This document shows positions 32,601 through 43,633 of a stretch of 64,000 bases of DNA, in pieces. The DNA comes from Brachypterus glaber (lineage: Eukaryota > Arthropoda > Insecta > Coleoptera > Kateretidae). The notes below the pieces were generated by a model, which was not told where the DNA came from, ran no database searches, and saw nothing but the letters and a program-made list of their open reading frames with translations. The position numbers and the translations under genes were made by a program. The stretch is from assembly GCA_958510825.1 (NCBI GenBank), contig OY294047.1, positions 45,553,365-45,617,364 of the forward strand, given 5' to 3'. The first letter of the stretch is position 1. Each line of letters starts with the position of its first letter.

Positions 32601-35600
32601 TTACTCATTTTTTTTTTCATGTTGCAAGTGACCAGGGGCGTTTCGAGGTTTTTGTTGAAAGGGGGAGGGAGTGTGAAGGTAAAATTTTCCGACTGGCAAT
32701 GAAAAAACTCGAAAAATTTACATTAAACTCTGCGATTTTAGGTGTGAATTTCGTATATATATTTTTTTTAATTTAGGAGAAAGTGCTGTCACTCATCAAA
32801 GATAGATATTTTAAAAATATTTTTGTAAAACTGAGGGTTAATTTCAAAAAAATTGAACTGTAATTAAGGACCAGCAATATATAAAGATAATATATTATAT
32901 AACCTTATTCCTTTGCAAGCTTATCTGACTAGATCTAGTATTTCTTCTCTGGAATGCTGTAGATACACCTTTACCCTAGTGCGCGCGATAGCATCTGTGG
33001 TGAGCAGTTTTACTTTTACATTCATAGGAAATTCATAACTTTGATTGTGTGATTTTCTGTGCGAGAGCAATATACAAGCGGTAAACACACACCGTACGTT
33101 TTTGTGTAGTGATTGAATACTAATTACTGACTGAAGCCGGTGTGCTGACCCATATCTGTCGGTGAATGCTACCGTTTCACGCGAGGTCAAGCACCAAAAA
33201 AGCAAAAAATGTATACACGCTACATACATGCTTTGCGATAACAAAATAAGAAAATTCAATAATATAAAATAAAATTGTTAATAATTTTAAGAAAATAAGG
33301 AAAGATTAAACAATTTTAATTATATTATATTTAATTTTTTTTAGAGATACGTCCCCTTCGCAGCGGTAGCAGCCGCCAACTGTGTCAACATCCCCCTGAT
33401 GAGGCAAAACGAAATCGTGCACGGAATCGACTGTTCCGACGATAAAGGCAAAATCATCGGACAGTCTAAGTTGGCCGCTGCCAAAGGTAATAATAATTTT
33501 CTTACGACCATCTATAAAAACGACAAATTTTACACGATTTATACTTTAAAGCTGGATGCGTCAACCTTGATGCATCAATTCAGCTTTACCTTGGTCTCTT
33601 GTACATGGATTTCGTTTGTTTTCTTAGATTAGACCTTGATAGTTAAAATTATTTAAGTTTTGTTCATTCAAATTGTTGTTATCTCATCAAAATTAAAACG
33701 ATTTATAATTCAGAATAGGACTGTGTTTCGCAATAACCGTCTAACCAACATTGTGAGATGACAGTAAATTGTTGAACTTTTCCCTAATAAATTTTAAACG
33801 CTTTGACTTGTTCATGTATCAGAACATGTACAAAATATGGAACCTATAATTCAATTCCTTTAAAAGATATTGAGTAAAATGTTTTGAAACCTACTGTCAT
33901 TTCACATTGTGGGTTAGACGGTTATTGCAAAACACAGTCCAATTCTGATTTAAAAATCGTTTTAATTTTGATGAGGTAACAACAATTTGAATGAACAAAA
34001 CCCAAGTAATTTTAACTGTCAAGGTCTAATCTAAGAAAACAAATGAAATCTATGTACAAAAGACCAAGATAAAGTTAAATTGATGCATCAAGGTTGACGC
34101 ATCCAGCTTTGAAAATGGATTGTAGGAAAACCCATTAAAATGTAGTAAAAAAATGTATAGTAGAAAAATGTAACAGCATCTATTTTTCATATTTCAAAAT
34201 TTTATTCACATAGTTATTATAGTATATAATTTTTCAGGTATCACCCAAGTTATCATATCACGTATCACCATGTGCGCCCCCGGAATGTTGATTTTGCCGG
34301 TTATAATGGAAAGATTGGAAAAATACAGGTGGATGCAAAAAATCACCCCATTGCACGGACCCATTCAAGTGATGTTTGTTGGTTGTTTGTAAGTATAGAT
34401 TTATATTTCTTTGATGTTTTCTAAAGATATTCCCCATATCTTAAAATTCAAAAATAAAAATAAAATATCCTCCGAAAAAACTAGTTTTTTAGGCAAAAAT
34501 AGTTATTTAAGTATTAAGGGCGGTTGAGGATTATTTTGGAGATTGAGACGAAGTCGAAATCTCCAATACTATCCGAAACCGGTAAAGCACTTAATGGCCG
34601 TGATGCTTATTACGGTTTTTCCACGATCCAACAAAATAAACATCAATAAGATTTATAAAAGTGAAATTAAAACGCAAAATTATTTTATTGTAAAAATCAA
34701 GTCAGTACCTTTGATAAAACCCTAACCCTAACAACGGGTTGCTACGTATAATAAATAATGCTAAATTTCTAATTTTGTTTGGCGTTTAAACACAGGACAA
34801 TTTTCCTGTGTGCCAATTAATATATTTGTAAAATAAACATTTTTTTTATAAAAAATGCGTCAAGATGACAATTTTAAGCTTTAAGGTGCGTGAAATATAA
34901 GATGTTTTGCAATTATACCCGAAAAAGTCCAAAGATCAGTATGAAAATTGTTGATAAAATTTCAAAACATGGTGATAAACATATATGAAAACATAGAAAA
35001 GTTACTGTTGGCTTATTAATAAATAATTATTTTGTTCAAAGAAGAAACCTAAATAGTCCAATAGCGTTTAAGAGTTATTGTTCCAATTGTAATTTTATAT
35101 TTAACTTCAATGAAAACTATTTTAAAGCTTTAAACATTAAAAATTAGATTATTATTTACTTACAACCTCCCGATCGGTAATTTACTTAACAATCAGCAAT
35201 TTGTAAACATAACCTACTGCAGTCATAATTGGCTAGTAAAAACGTCAAATTACCCGATCGTGCAAAATAGTATATTAAAGTACTAGTTTCATAACATACG
35301 TTTTTAGCGAACGAGTACAAGTTTAGAAAACGAGCCGCTTGCGGTGAGTTTTCTAAAGTACTAGTGCGCTAAAAACGTGTTATGAAACGAGTGCTTTATA
35401 CAATTTTTCTATTTTGCTCTAAAATTTTAAAAAACTTATATTTAAATTGATGAATGATTTAGGGATTTTTGTTTCAAATTGGCATTACAGTTTTCGCCAT
35501 GTTTAAAATTCTAAGAACGAATACTATTTTGATATATTTTATAGTCATTTCTTCTCTTTTCCACTGCAAGTAACCAAGCCACAATTTTAACTCGGTAAAA

Positions 35601-37273
35601 CATAACCTAAACACAAAATTTTGTAGAAAATTAAACTTTAAACCGACGTTAACAATTGCACGGCAAACGTCAAGAGATAGACTTTTGTCTGTTGCCAACC
35701 CAAAGGAAATAAAAGTAGAGACCTCTTATGGGTCTATAAGAACACGCAAAATGCGTGTGATTATGAGCTTATAAGAGTCGCAAAATAGAAAAAAGTATAT
35801 TTTTTGTCTATAACTAAACATACACTACTTTTTTCAGCTTATCATTCATGGTACCCACTGCTTGCGGACTTTTCCCACAAAGATGGTAAGTAATTTTAGA
35901 TTAAAAAGTTTGTTGAAAATCTCGTATTTTCCATTTTTCCATATTATTTTTTGGAGATATTGGTATTTAATCCAAAAATTCTATAAAATCGACTAGGAAT
36001 AAAAATATCTGAAGGATAATGACGCCTCTTGCTAGAATTTACATATCTTTGGCCAATTTAGTTAAAATTTGAAGTTTGAAAAATTATGACGTCATATCCT
36101 ATATTATAAAGACCCCTCAAATAGATTTATCCAATACATACAGATAATAAAACAATTACCAGCTTTATTTTAAATAGATAAACTCAATAATAACCCCCGC
36201 GTGGCTTTTACTTTATTGAGTGGATAATTATTTATTTTACCCACTCAACTATCACTTGTCAAATTATTTTCTTGTAAATGTCATTAAAATTTTTAATAAA
36301 AATATGAATTACTAACCTTGGATAAAACCTTATATGGCACTCATGGGTAAACCGATATTGCCCTCTCGAAAATTAACCTGCTTGGCTGACGCCTCAGGTT
36401 AATTTTCTCATGGGCAATATCTTACTTTACCCACTAGTACCATAAATAACTATTTTTCAAGTAATTTTTTATGATCCTCTTTTGTGTATTTTAATATACA
36501 AGGTGATACAGAAATAAGGTATAACATTTTAAAAGGTGATACTATAGTATATAGGTTCAAAAATATAAAAAAAAAGTTCAAAATGTCAAAAAATCTATGT
36601 AAAAAATACTTTGGGCAAAAAGCGACATTATTGCACGTCCCTGGTTAAAATTACCAAATAAAAATTACATAAAAGGATGGCCTTTATCAATTTTAAGGCA
36701 TGTGCAAAAAAATCGTTACTGTACTCATGGGGTTCCAGAGATATTAAATAAAAACTACTTTTCAGATGTACCCTTAGGAGGGACGTAACTCCCTTAGGGC
36801 TCATTTTCGAACCAACCTTTACAGGAACTTTTTTTCATATTTTTGGAAGTAGAATCGCCCCTTAAAATTTTGTACCTTATTTCTAAATCACCCAGTATAT
36901 ACTTTACTACTTTAACAGTTTTTTGTGAAAAAAAATGTTCCTTGGTTATTGCAGTCATCATCATATCCAGTTATTAGTCCTAAGACTGGTTTGAGGCAGC
37001 TCCCCATCCTACCCTATCCGTTCAAAAACAACTAACACTTTCCACAAGATACGCCTTTTCCCGATTCTCTCCAATACGCTCTCGTTTTTAACTCTGTCTG
37101 ACCATTTTATCTTTAACATGCTCCTGTCGCACCACATATTGCAATATTTTCTTTTTTATAGTTCTTTAAAAGCCACTACCTTAAGCTGGCTGGAACCAGA
37201 GGCTTACGAAAAAATGAAGCAAAACAATGGTGGTAAGATACCAGACAGGATATATTTCAACAAAGGACTGTAA
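29678..37273 (+). CDS. SFXN1: Sideroflexin (SFXN1/2/3 family, six coding exons, 324 aa)
   Basis: Exons 29678-30000, 31882-32080, 33345-33486, 34238-34388, 35838-35885 and 37162-37273 join in phase (975 nt = 324 codons plus stop); human SFXN1 is 322. Sideroflexins are inner mitochondrial membrane carriers; SFXN1/3 import serine for one-carbon metabolism. Signature blocks: [26 protein letters not shown] (about 74-82), [10 protein letters not shown] (about 128-137), [20 protein letters not shown], and the C-terminus [10 protein letters not shown], nearly identical to human VYFNKGL. Hydrophobic stretches consistent with the family's membrane helices occur in exons 2 to 5. ATG 29678 follows a purine-rich CGAAA and gives the family N-terminus. 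Which vertebrate paralogue it matches best was not resolved. Introns 3, 4 and 5 each hold a recognisable repeat. Confidence 0.96.
30001..31236. other. Sideroflexin intron 1, no clear element
   Basis: AT-rich sequence; a 29-bp region near 30510-30545 has a small hairpin (GCGTGCGGAAAAGGCC / CCGCACGCC). No other structure is supported. Confidence 0.4.
31237..31772 (+). repeat. Dispersed repeat R2, copy 2
   Basis: Matches 17042-17620 with internal deletions: AGAAATGCAAGGGACTAAAA, AACCATGCGTCTAA, CTATCGCGATTTCAATTGTT, AACGGCAAGTTTAGTCCCGA. It ends about 110 bp before sideroflexin exon 2. Confidence 0.8.
32845..33300 (+). repeat. Dispersed repeat R3, copy 1
   Basis: Shares blocks with 42955-43510 in reverse: AACTGTAATTAAGGACCAGC, CTTATTCCTTTGCAAGC, GACTAGATCTAGTATTTCTT, GCGCGATAGCAT, ACTAATTACTGACTG, CGCGAGGTCAAG. 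It ends 45 bp before sideroflexin exon 3. Confidence 0.78.
33548..34110. repeat. Long inverted repeat (about 240-bp arms), sideroflexin intron 3
   Basis: AAGCTGGATGCGTCAACCTT, TTTCTTAGATTAGACCTTGA and GACTGTGTTTCGCAATAACC at left are inverted as GGTTATTGCAAAACACAGTC, TCAAGGTCTAATCTAAGAAA and AAGGTTGACGCATCCAGCTT at right. The loop is about 90 bp. Confidence 0.88.
35267..35793 (+). repeat. Dispersed repeat R1, copy 2
   Basis: Longer version of 16502-16992, retaining a GC-richer segment (GCGAACGAGTACAAGTTTAG) missing from copy 1. It ends 45 bp before sideroflexin exon 5. Confidence 0.82.
36310..36450. repeat. Inverted repeat in sideroflexin intron 5
   Basis: GGGTAAACCGATATTGCCC and GGGCAATATCTTACTTTACCC surround AAATTAACCTG / CAGGTTAATTTTC, giving a roughly 90-bp hairpin with a GC-rich loop. 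Confidence 0.6.
36499..36895. mobile_element. Family M2 element, TA-flanked, sideroflexin intron 5
   Basis: CAAGGTGATACAGAAATAAG and TTATTTCTAAATCACCCAG are inverted ends flanked by TA. It shares ACTCCCTTAGGGCTCATTT and GGAACTTTTTTTCATATTT with the 5431 element. Confidence 0.7.
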
Positions 37274-37868
37274 ATACGTTCCATTTACAAAGAAAAATGT
37301 TGACGACAATAATATATTAATAGTAACTAAATATAAAATATTAGTGGAAGGCCCAGATTTACTTAATTTTTATGAAATTTTTACATTTGTCGACATTGTA
37401 TTAAAAAAGTGTCCAAAAAATTTATGCTTTAATAATTTTATTTATTTATTTTTTTATTTATGAAATGGTGTTGCTTGCTGGAAACAATATTTTATATTTA
37501 GTGTCCTAAAAAACGATTAAAACAGAAAGGATCTGTTAGTAGATTGTAGATACGAAAAAACTTCGCCAGGTATTACTTTCAAACGAAAAATACGTAAACT
37601 TTGAAATGAAAGTTGCTTAAAAATGTATATGTAGTCAATTAATTTTACGATATTGATAATATTATTCTGATAGCAATAATTTATTTGGAGCTCTACAAAA
37701 CACAAGGCGTTTAATAATATTATAGAATATTTACTTTTTGAATAAATTTAAATCATCCTTTTTTAAAACACCTAAGAAAGCTAAGCACTAAAAATTAGTG
37801 CTTTGCTAATTATTAGTACTAATAATTTGTATATAATCTAAAATTTATTTGAGGCGTATATATATTTA

Positions 37869-38551
37869 CAGTATTATTAATTTGAGCCATTTCGCCTCAA
37901 TGATTATTTATATCGATAAACAATCTAAAACACAAAATAAAATTAAAATGTTCTCATCAGGCGCATCTATTTTTAGATGCGCTGGTAAGGTGTTGCGTTT
38001 AAAATAATGCTTATCTGCTATATCTTCTTTACCTAAAAAATATTATTAGTCAATACCTTACCAAAGTTTAAAATTTTTGCCTAAATAAAGAATTTTTAAT
38101 AAAATTCTTGATAAATCGTTAAAATATGTAAAAAAAATTAAAAACTGAATAAAAGTTAACTTCTAACGTTTCGGGATCTAATCTGATCCCGTTTTCAAAA
38201 ACTAATAATTCTTTAAAAACGGGATCAGATTAGATCCCGAAACGTTAGAAGTTAACTGTTAACAGATTCAGTTTTTCGTTTCTTTTTTAATTATTTTAAC
38301 GATTTATCAAGAATTTTATTAAAAATTCTTTATTTAGGCAAAAAATTTAAACTTTGGTAGGGTATTGACTAATAATATTTTTAAGGTAAAGAAGATATAG
38401 CAGATAAGTATTATTTTAAACGCAATACCTTACCAGCGCATCTAGAAATAGGTGCGCCTGATAAGAAAATTTTAATTTTATTTTCTGTTTTAGATTTTTT
38501 ATCGATATAAATAATCATTGAGGCGAAATGGCTCAAATTAATAATACTGTA
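37869..38551. repeat. Long inverted repeat (about 330-bp arms) downstream of sideroflexin
   Basis: ACAGTATTATTAATTTGAGC (CATTTCGCCTCAATG) at left and (CATTGAGGCGAAATG)GCTCAAATTAATAATACTGT at right are perfect. The arms stay nearly identical inwards (GATGCGCTGGTAAGG, CTATATCTTCTTTACC) to a centre at about 38205, framed by AACGTTTCGGGATCTAATCT and its complement. It lies about 600 bp after the sideroflexin stop. No ORF. Confidence 0.9.
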
Positions 38552-38746
38552 ATAATTTGTACCTTTCCGGTTATATTTTTTTTAAGTAGTTAACTCTTTA
38601 TCAGACGTCTTGTAAGTTTAAAAGATTAAAAATATTAACAACATAAAAGTTTAACAATCAAGATTTGAAAACGTGCTAAATTTCTCAAAAAATCTTTTTT
38701 TTTTCTTTAAAATTTTTATTTTTTAAATATTTTAATACTTTGCTTA

Positions 38747-39697
38747 ACCTTTTCGGGACGGGAACGACCGGAGTTGCATAAATGTTTCTTTCCAGTCAGA
38801 CGGAAAACGACTCAAGTTGCAACACGTTTGATGTTTCTCTGATTTCAACAACAGCCCATTTTCATTGATACGTTGCGAAAAAAATCCATTCATCACTAAT
38901 TAGTAAATTAATTAATATATTACGTAACGCGTCTAGGGGGGGTCAGAGAAATTGTTACAGTTCGTGACGGGGGGGTCTAGGTAAACGTTACGTAACGGAA
39001 TTTAATAAATTTAGTGTTTATTTCCTAAGCTTGGCAGATGTATTTTTATTTCAACATAAATTACTATTTAGTGGCCCATAATTCCCTTTTTCACACAAAA
39101 ATTGACGAAACTATGCATATTTAAATAATATTGTAATCAGTAAAAAAACTGTTGACATTGATATTAAAAAAAAAAATCTTACGGCCCTGTTCTTGCGTGA
39201 TCTTGCCGATGAATCATCGGCAATGATACATTTTCGCGCGGAATGTGTACTCACAGAACACCAATGTGTGTACTATTTTGTGTACCTGTGCATAAACAAT
39301 ATACGTGTTATATATGACACTCAGTATAAAAAGAGGTACCTAGTATTTTTTCCCTGTGTGATATTGATTATGAATATTTTTTTAAAGTTTGAGTGATTTT
39401 TACGTTTAAGTTCATTAAGTGCTATATGTACTATTATAATAAATATGTATCATTTTTACACCTTGCATTATGCGGAATTCTGTATCTAGATATGTTAGAA
39501 AAAAATACAAATTTTTATATTGTTACGCGTTACACGGGGGGGTTGGGGGGGTGTTGGTAAATGTGACAGTTTGTTACACAGGGGGGGAGGGGGTCAATTT
39601 TTTTGAAAAATTGCTTTACGTAATATATGGACAGCCCCTAAAAAGCACAGATTGGACAAAGTAAATCTGCTGCCAATCTTTTCCCGTCCCGAAAAGG
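38747..39697. mobile_element. TIR element with nested PIF-like insertion
   Basis: CCTTTTCGGGACGGGAA and TTCCCGTCCCGAAAAGG are perfect ends, flanked by TTAA at left and TCAA at right, possibly a decayed TTAA site. Inside, 38918-39000 and 39520-39641 carry ATATTACGTAACGCGTCTAG and TTTACGTAATATATGGACAG like the 9284 element, so a P1 element is nested or forms the interior. Confidence 0.7.
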
Positions 39698-42600
39698 TCA
39701 AAGAAATAATAATTTTAATATAATTACTGGAAATTCATGTTAGGTTTATTTAGAACTTTATTGTTCTGGAGATCCTTAATGTTTGTTAACTTAAACTGAC
39801 TATTTCACAAACAATATATAGGCCAATCAAAACGTTGCATTTTTAGTTTCTTGACCAATCAGATCAAAATGAATCTGATAATTTTTGCACATTTTTGCAA
39901 TTATCACTTGGTTACTATGAAAACAAGAAACTGACAGCTACTGACATCTTCATAAATGTTATATTTTTTCAAAATGTGTTTTAAATTTGTGAAGCTTACC
40001 TTTAGTTGATTTATTTTTATTGATAAGCAATATAAATGCTTATTTTATTACCAAAACATCCTAGGTATAAACCATAATTAATTTCAGATAATATATTATA
40101 TTTTATGCACTTTCCATCTTAAAAGCTTTAAATCACTGATATTTATAAATTTTAATTTATTTAATTAAATCTTGGTATTAAAAACAGGCCACTAAAAACT
40201 AATTTAAACACTTATTAAAAATATATTCGCAGTAAAGAATTACATCAAAACATCAAATGGCTGCGCTGGTATCAGTACAGCGTTGCCAAAGTTTATTAGA
40301 AATCGATAGGAAATTGTTTTTTTACGGGTGGAAACACCGGTTATTTTATTTCTTTTCAGTTGAAAACTAAACTTTTTAAACAAAAACAGCAATGATCTTT
40401 ATTTAAATGCTAATATATGTGATAACAACTATTTTATTGGAATAAACTCAAGCATAAAATATCCCTCGAGCAAAGTTTAGACTTGGCAACATTCGCGAAC
40501 AAGTGAACATCGTGGATTTAAAAAGCGCGGCAAATTTGAGCTTTAAATTTTTAATTATAGTTGTAAAGTAATATTGTTGTTCAGTTCTTAAATTTTTAAT
40601 TTAAATATGAAACAACATAAAACATTGTAAAATTATATACTTCCTTAATTTGTTTGTGAAATAGTCTTTCAAAATACCATTCGTGCATGTTGAATTATAC
40701 ATAATTTTTTTACTGTATATAAAAAAATATTTTGCTTAAGGAAATTGCCAAGCAAAATATTTTTTTCTATACAGTAAAAAAAATTATCGATAATTCATCA
40801 TGCACTTATGATATTACTACTGAAAATATCTAGGATAGCTAGATAAATTTTCAAGAATATTGTTACCCTTTTATGAAAAAGGTGCTCTTATAGATGTGAT
40901 CTTTGTACTTGATCTTATTTATTTTATTTTCTTTTTTGACATTACTTTATTTTTTATAATATACACAGCAATATACCTGCATTAATTTATCTCAAGAAAA
41001 ATTATATTTTAAAGTAATAAATAAGCAATAATTTATTTATATATACTAGACCATATTTTTTTGTGTTTACAAATGTTATAAAATTATTTTAATTATTGTT
41101 GTTTTTGATTTAATATTGATGTTTCTGTCCATACAACTTGTAAAATCTAATGTTTACTTACGTAAAGTGAAAAAATTAACTAAAAATATTGCTTAATTTT
41201 TTCGCTTAATACAAATATTAACATGAACAATAAAATTTCCGGATTTATGGGATATCTTGGACCAAAATCAGTTAAATCGCTTAATTTTAAGTATGCCTCG
41301 GCGAGTTGAAGCGGTTAAAGTCAAGAGAGGTGGAATTACTCGGTTTAATTAATTTTCAGTCTTCAAAAATAATTACATTAAGGAATAGTTATTTGCGAGG
41401 TCGTATTTTGTGGACCGAAGCGGAGCTGAGGTCCATAAACACGACCGAAGATAGAAAAAAAAACTTATGCGCATTACGTTTTTCTCACTACCAAGGAGTT
41501 AAAAGCTTATTTTATTAATAATGTTTTTGGCATTATATGTGACAATTCAAGAAATCATTTTTTTTTTGGAATCACTATAAAATTAGAAATAGTAGTCTTC
41601 TGTCTAGATGTCCCCCTGCAGTAAGTGTAAGCACACTTAGTGTCCTTGTACAGTAAATCTTTTTTTCTGTCTTTAGTTACGGTTTTGTTTGTATTCATTT
41701 CATCTATCACTAAGTGTGCTCGATATAGTACTTTCCATTACTGTCGACTTTTTGATTAAGTAATGTCAACTTACCTAGTTGGTAGTGAGAAAAACATATT
41801 GTTAAATCCCGAATATAAATATTTTTGAATTGATTAAATTTTTGTTTTTTAGAAATTATTAGAGAATATGGATATTTTATTATTTTTTCCTGAACTGTTT
41901 TTTTTTTCAGAGAAAGCTCCATTCTTAACTTCTTTCGATCAGTTTAGATTACAACTTTAGGTTTATAAACCAATAGCTACGACTATGCTTTGGAAAATAA
42001 ATAAAACTCGGAAATTTCAAATTGTTTTTATTCAAGATTTTGTAGAAAATTAGTTATAAAAATATTAATTTACAAAAGGCACAGATTATGAATTCTAACA
42101 TAACTTTTTTTATAGCAAATATTTTGTTAAGATTTTTTATTAGATCCCATTTTTTGTGGATCTATGGTGAAAAATACGTGAAATTAATTTTTAAATGGTG
42201 TCTCACGGTTAAAGTTCGATACACCATGAACCGAAATTTTTAAATTTAAAAATTCAAACTGTATCAAATCTAAAGTGTGAGCACCGTTTTTTACTTTAGG
42301 AAATTTCTTTTATATTTTTTGTATGAGCTGCAGTAAAAAATCTATTTAATTAACAATTTAAAGTACGAAAATTAAATTACAATACTTTTTTATAAACAAT
42401 TATTACAAATATATAAATAAAAAACACATTTTACCAAAAACCGATAAATAATACAAATTAACTATGTAAATAAAACTATATAAATATATATACAACAATT
42501 CGTTGAAAAACAAAAACGTAAAATATCTTAATGGCAGTATATATAGCTAGGAAATTAAATGTACATTATTATAAATAACAATCCAATGCTGTAAATAAAA

Positions 42601-42954
42601 TTTGAGTATATAAATCCTATAATTCAAAATATAAATTAATTTTAAGTAATCAAAACGTATCAGTAGTACCCTAAAACTTTTTTGAAGAAACCAACGTGAT
42701 TTTAAATAAAATTTATTTAAATATACTATAACACTATATGTTTGGCATTAAATATCAAGATTTGACTTCTTTCAGTGTGACTATGTACTAATAAAAATGT
42801 AATGGCCCGTTTACGGTGCGAATTAACTGAACTAACTTGGAAAATTAATTATCACTGCAATATTTGATATACTCTTTAATCACTGGGCGTGCGCAGTGCG
42901 CTGATAATTGATTAATTAGTTCCTTTAAATTTCAGCATAAACGTACTGTTTAAT
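39698..42954. other. Gene-free 3.2 kb, one palindrome
   Basis: AT-rich intergenic sequence. 40684-40796 is an inverted repeat (TACTGTATATAAAAAAATAT / ATATTTTTTTCTATACAGTA with CATGTTGAATTATA / AATTCATCATGCAC). The short ORFs resemble no family I know. The PEAK-family gene's 3' UTR probably occupies part of the right end. Confidence 0.45.
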
Positions 42955-43510
42955 TTTCTCTTATTTTCTTAAAATTAATAACTATATTTTTTTATATTAT
43001 TGAATTTTCTTATTTTGGTACTTTTTTTGTCTTTTGGTACTTGACCTCGCGCGAAACGGTAACATTCACAGACAGACATGGTCAGCGCACCGGCGTCAGT
43101 CAGTAATTAGTATTCAATTGCTCTACAACACGTCCGGTTAACGCGTGTTATTATTGTTCTATTCGCACAAAATCAAAATCAAAGCTGTGAACTTTCTATA
43201 AATATATATAGTCAAACTGCTCTCACAAAATGCTATCGCGTGCTCACTAGGATAAAGGTGTAGTTACAACATTTCAGAGAAGGAAATACTAGATCTAGTC
43301 AGAAGAGCTTGCAAAGGAATAGGGTAATATATCTTTATCTAGCGCTGGTCCTTAATTACAGTTCAGTTTTTTTCGCAACATCCTAGTTAGCGCGCGATAG
43401 CATTTTGGGAGAGCAGTTTGGCTATATATTCATAGGAAGTTCATAGTTTTGATTTATGATCTTAGTGCGTGAGTACAAATTGTTAATACTAATTACTGAC
43501 TGTTTGTCAT
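42955..43510. repeat. Repeat R3, copy 2, folded back on itself
   Basis: The left two-thirds is R3 in reverse (CTTGACCTCGCGCGAAACGG, CAGTCAGTAATTAGTATT, ATGCTATCGCGTGCTCACTA, CTGGTCCTTAATTACAGTTC). From about 43385 the R3 sequence resumes in the other orientation (GCGCGCGATAGCATTTTGGG, AATACTAATTACTGACTG), making an inverted repeat about 120 bp before the end of the PEAK-family coding region. Confidence 0.7.
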
Positions 43511-43633
43511 AAATGTACAGATGTATTATGGTTATGCCAGCCTGTGGATGGCCCTTAAAACTGAAATTAAAGTTGAATCCTGGTACTTAGTAGCCATACC
43601 TCATATTATGAGGCTCATATAGATCATATAACT

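Noticed and set aside
33399..33632. 77-codon ORF as separate gene
   Set aside because: It is sideroflexin exon 3 reading on into its intron; the donor GTAATA at 33487 ends the coding part.
34722..34740. Telomere-like CCCTAACCCTAAC
   Set aside because: Only two units, inside a sideroflexin intron, and most insects use TTAGG; chance.
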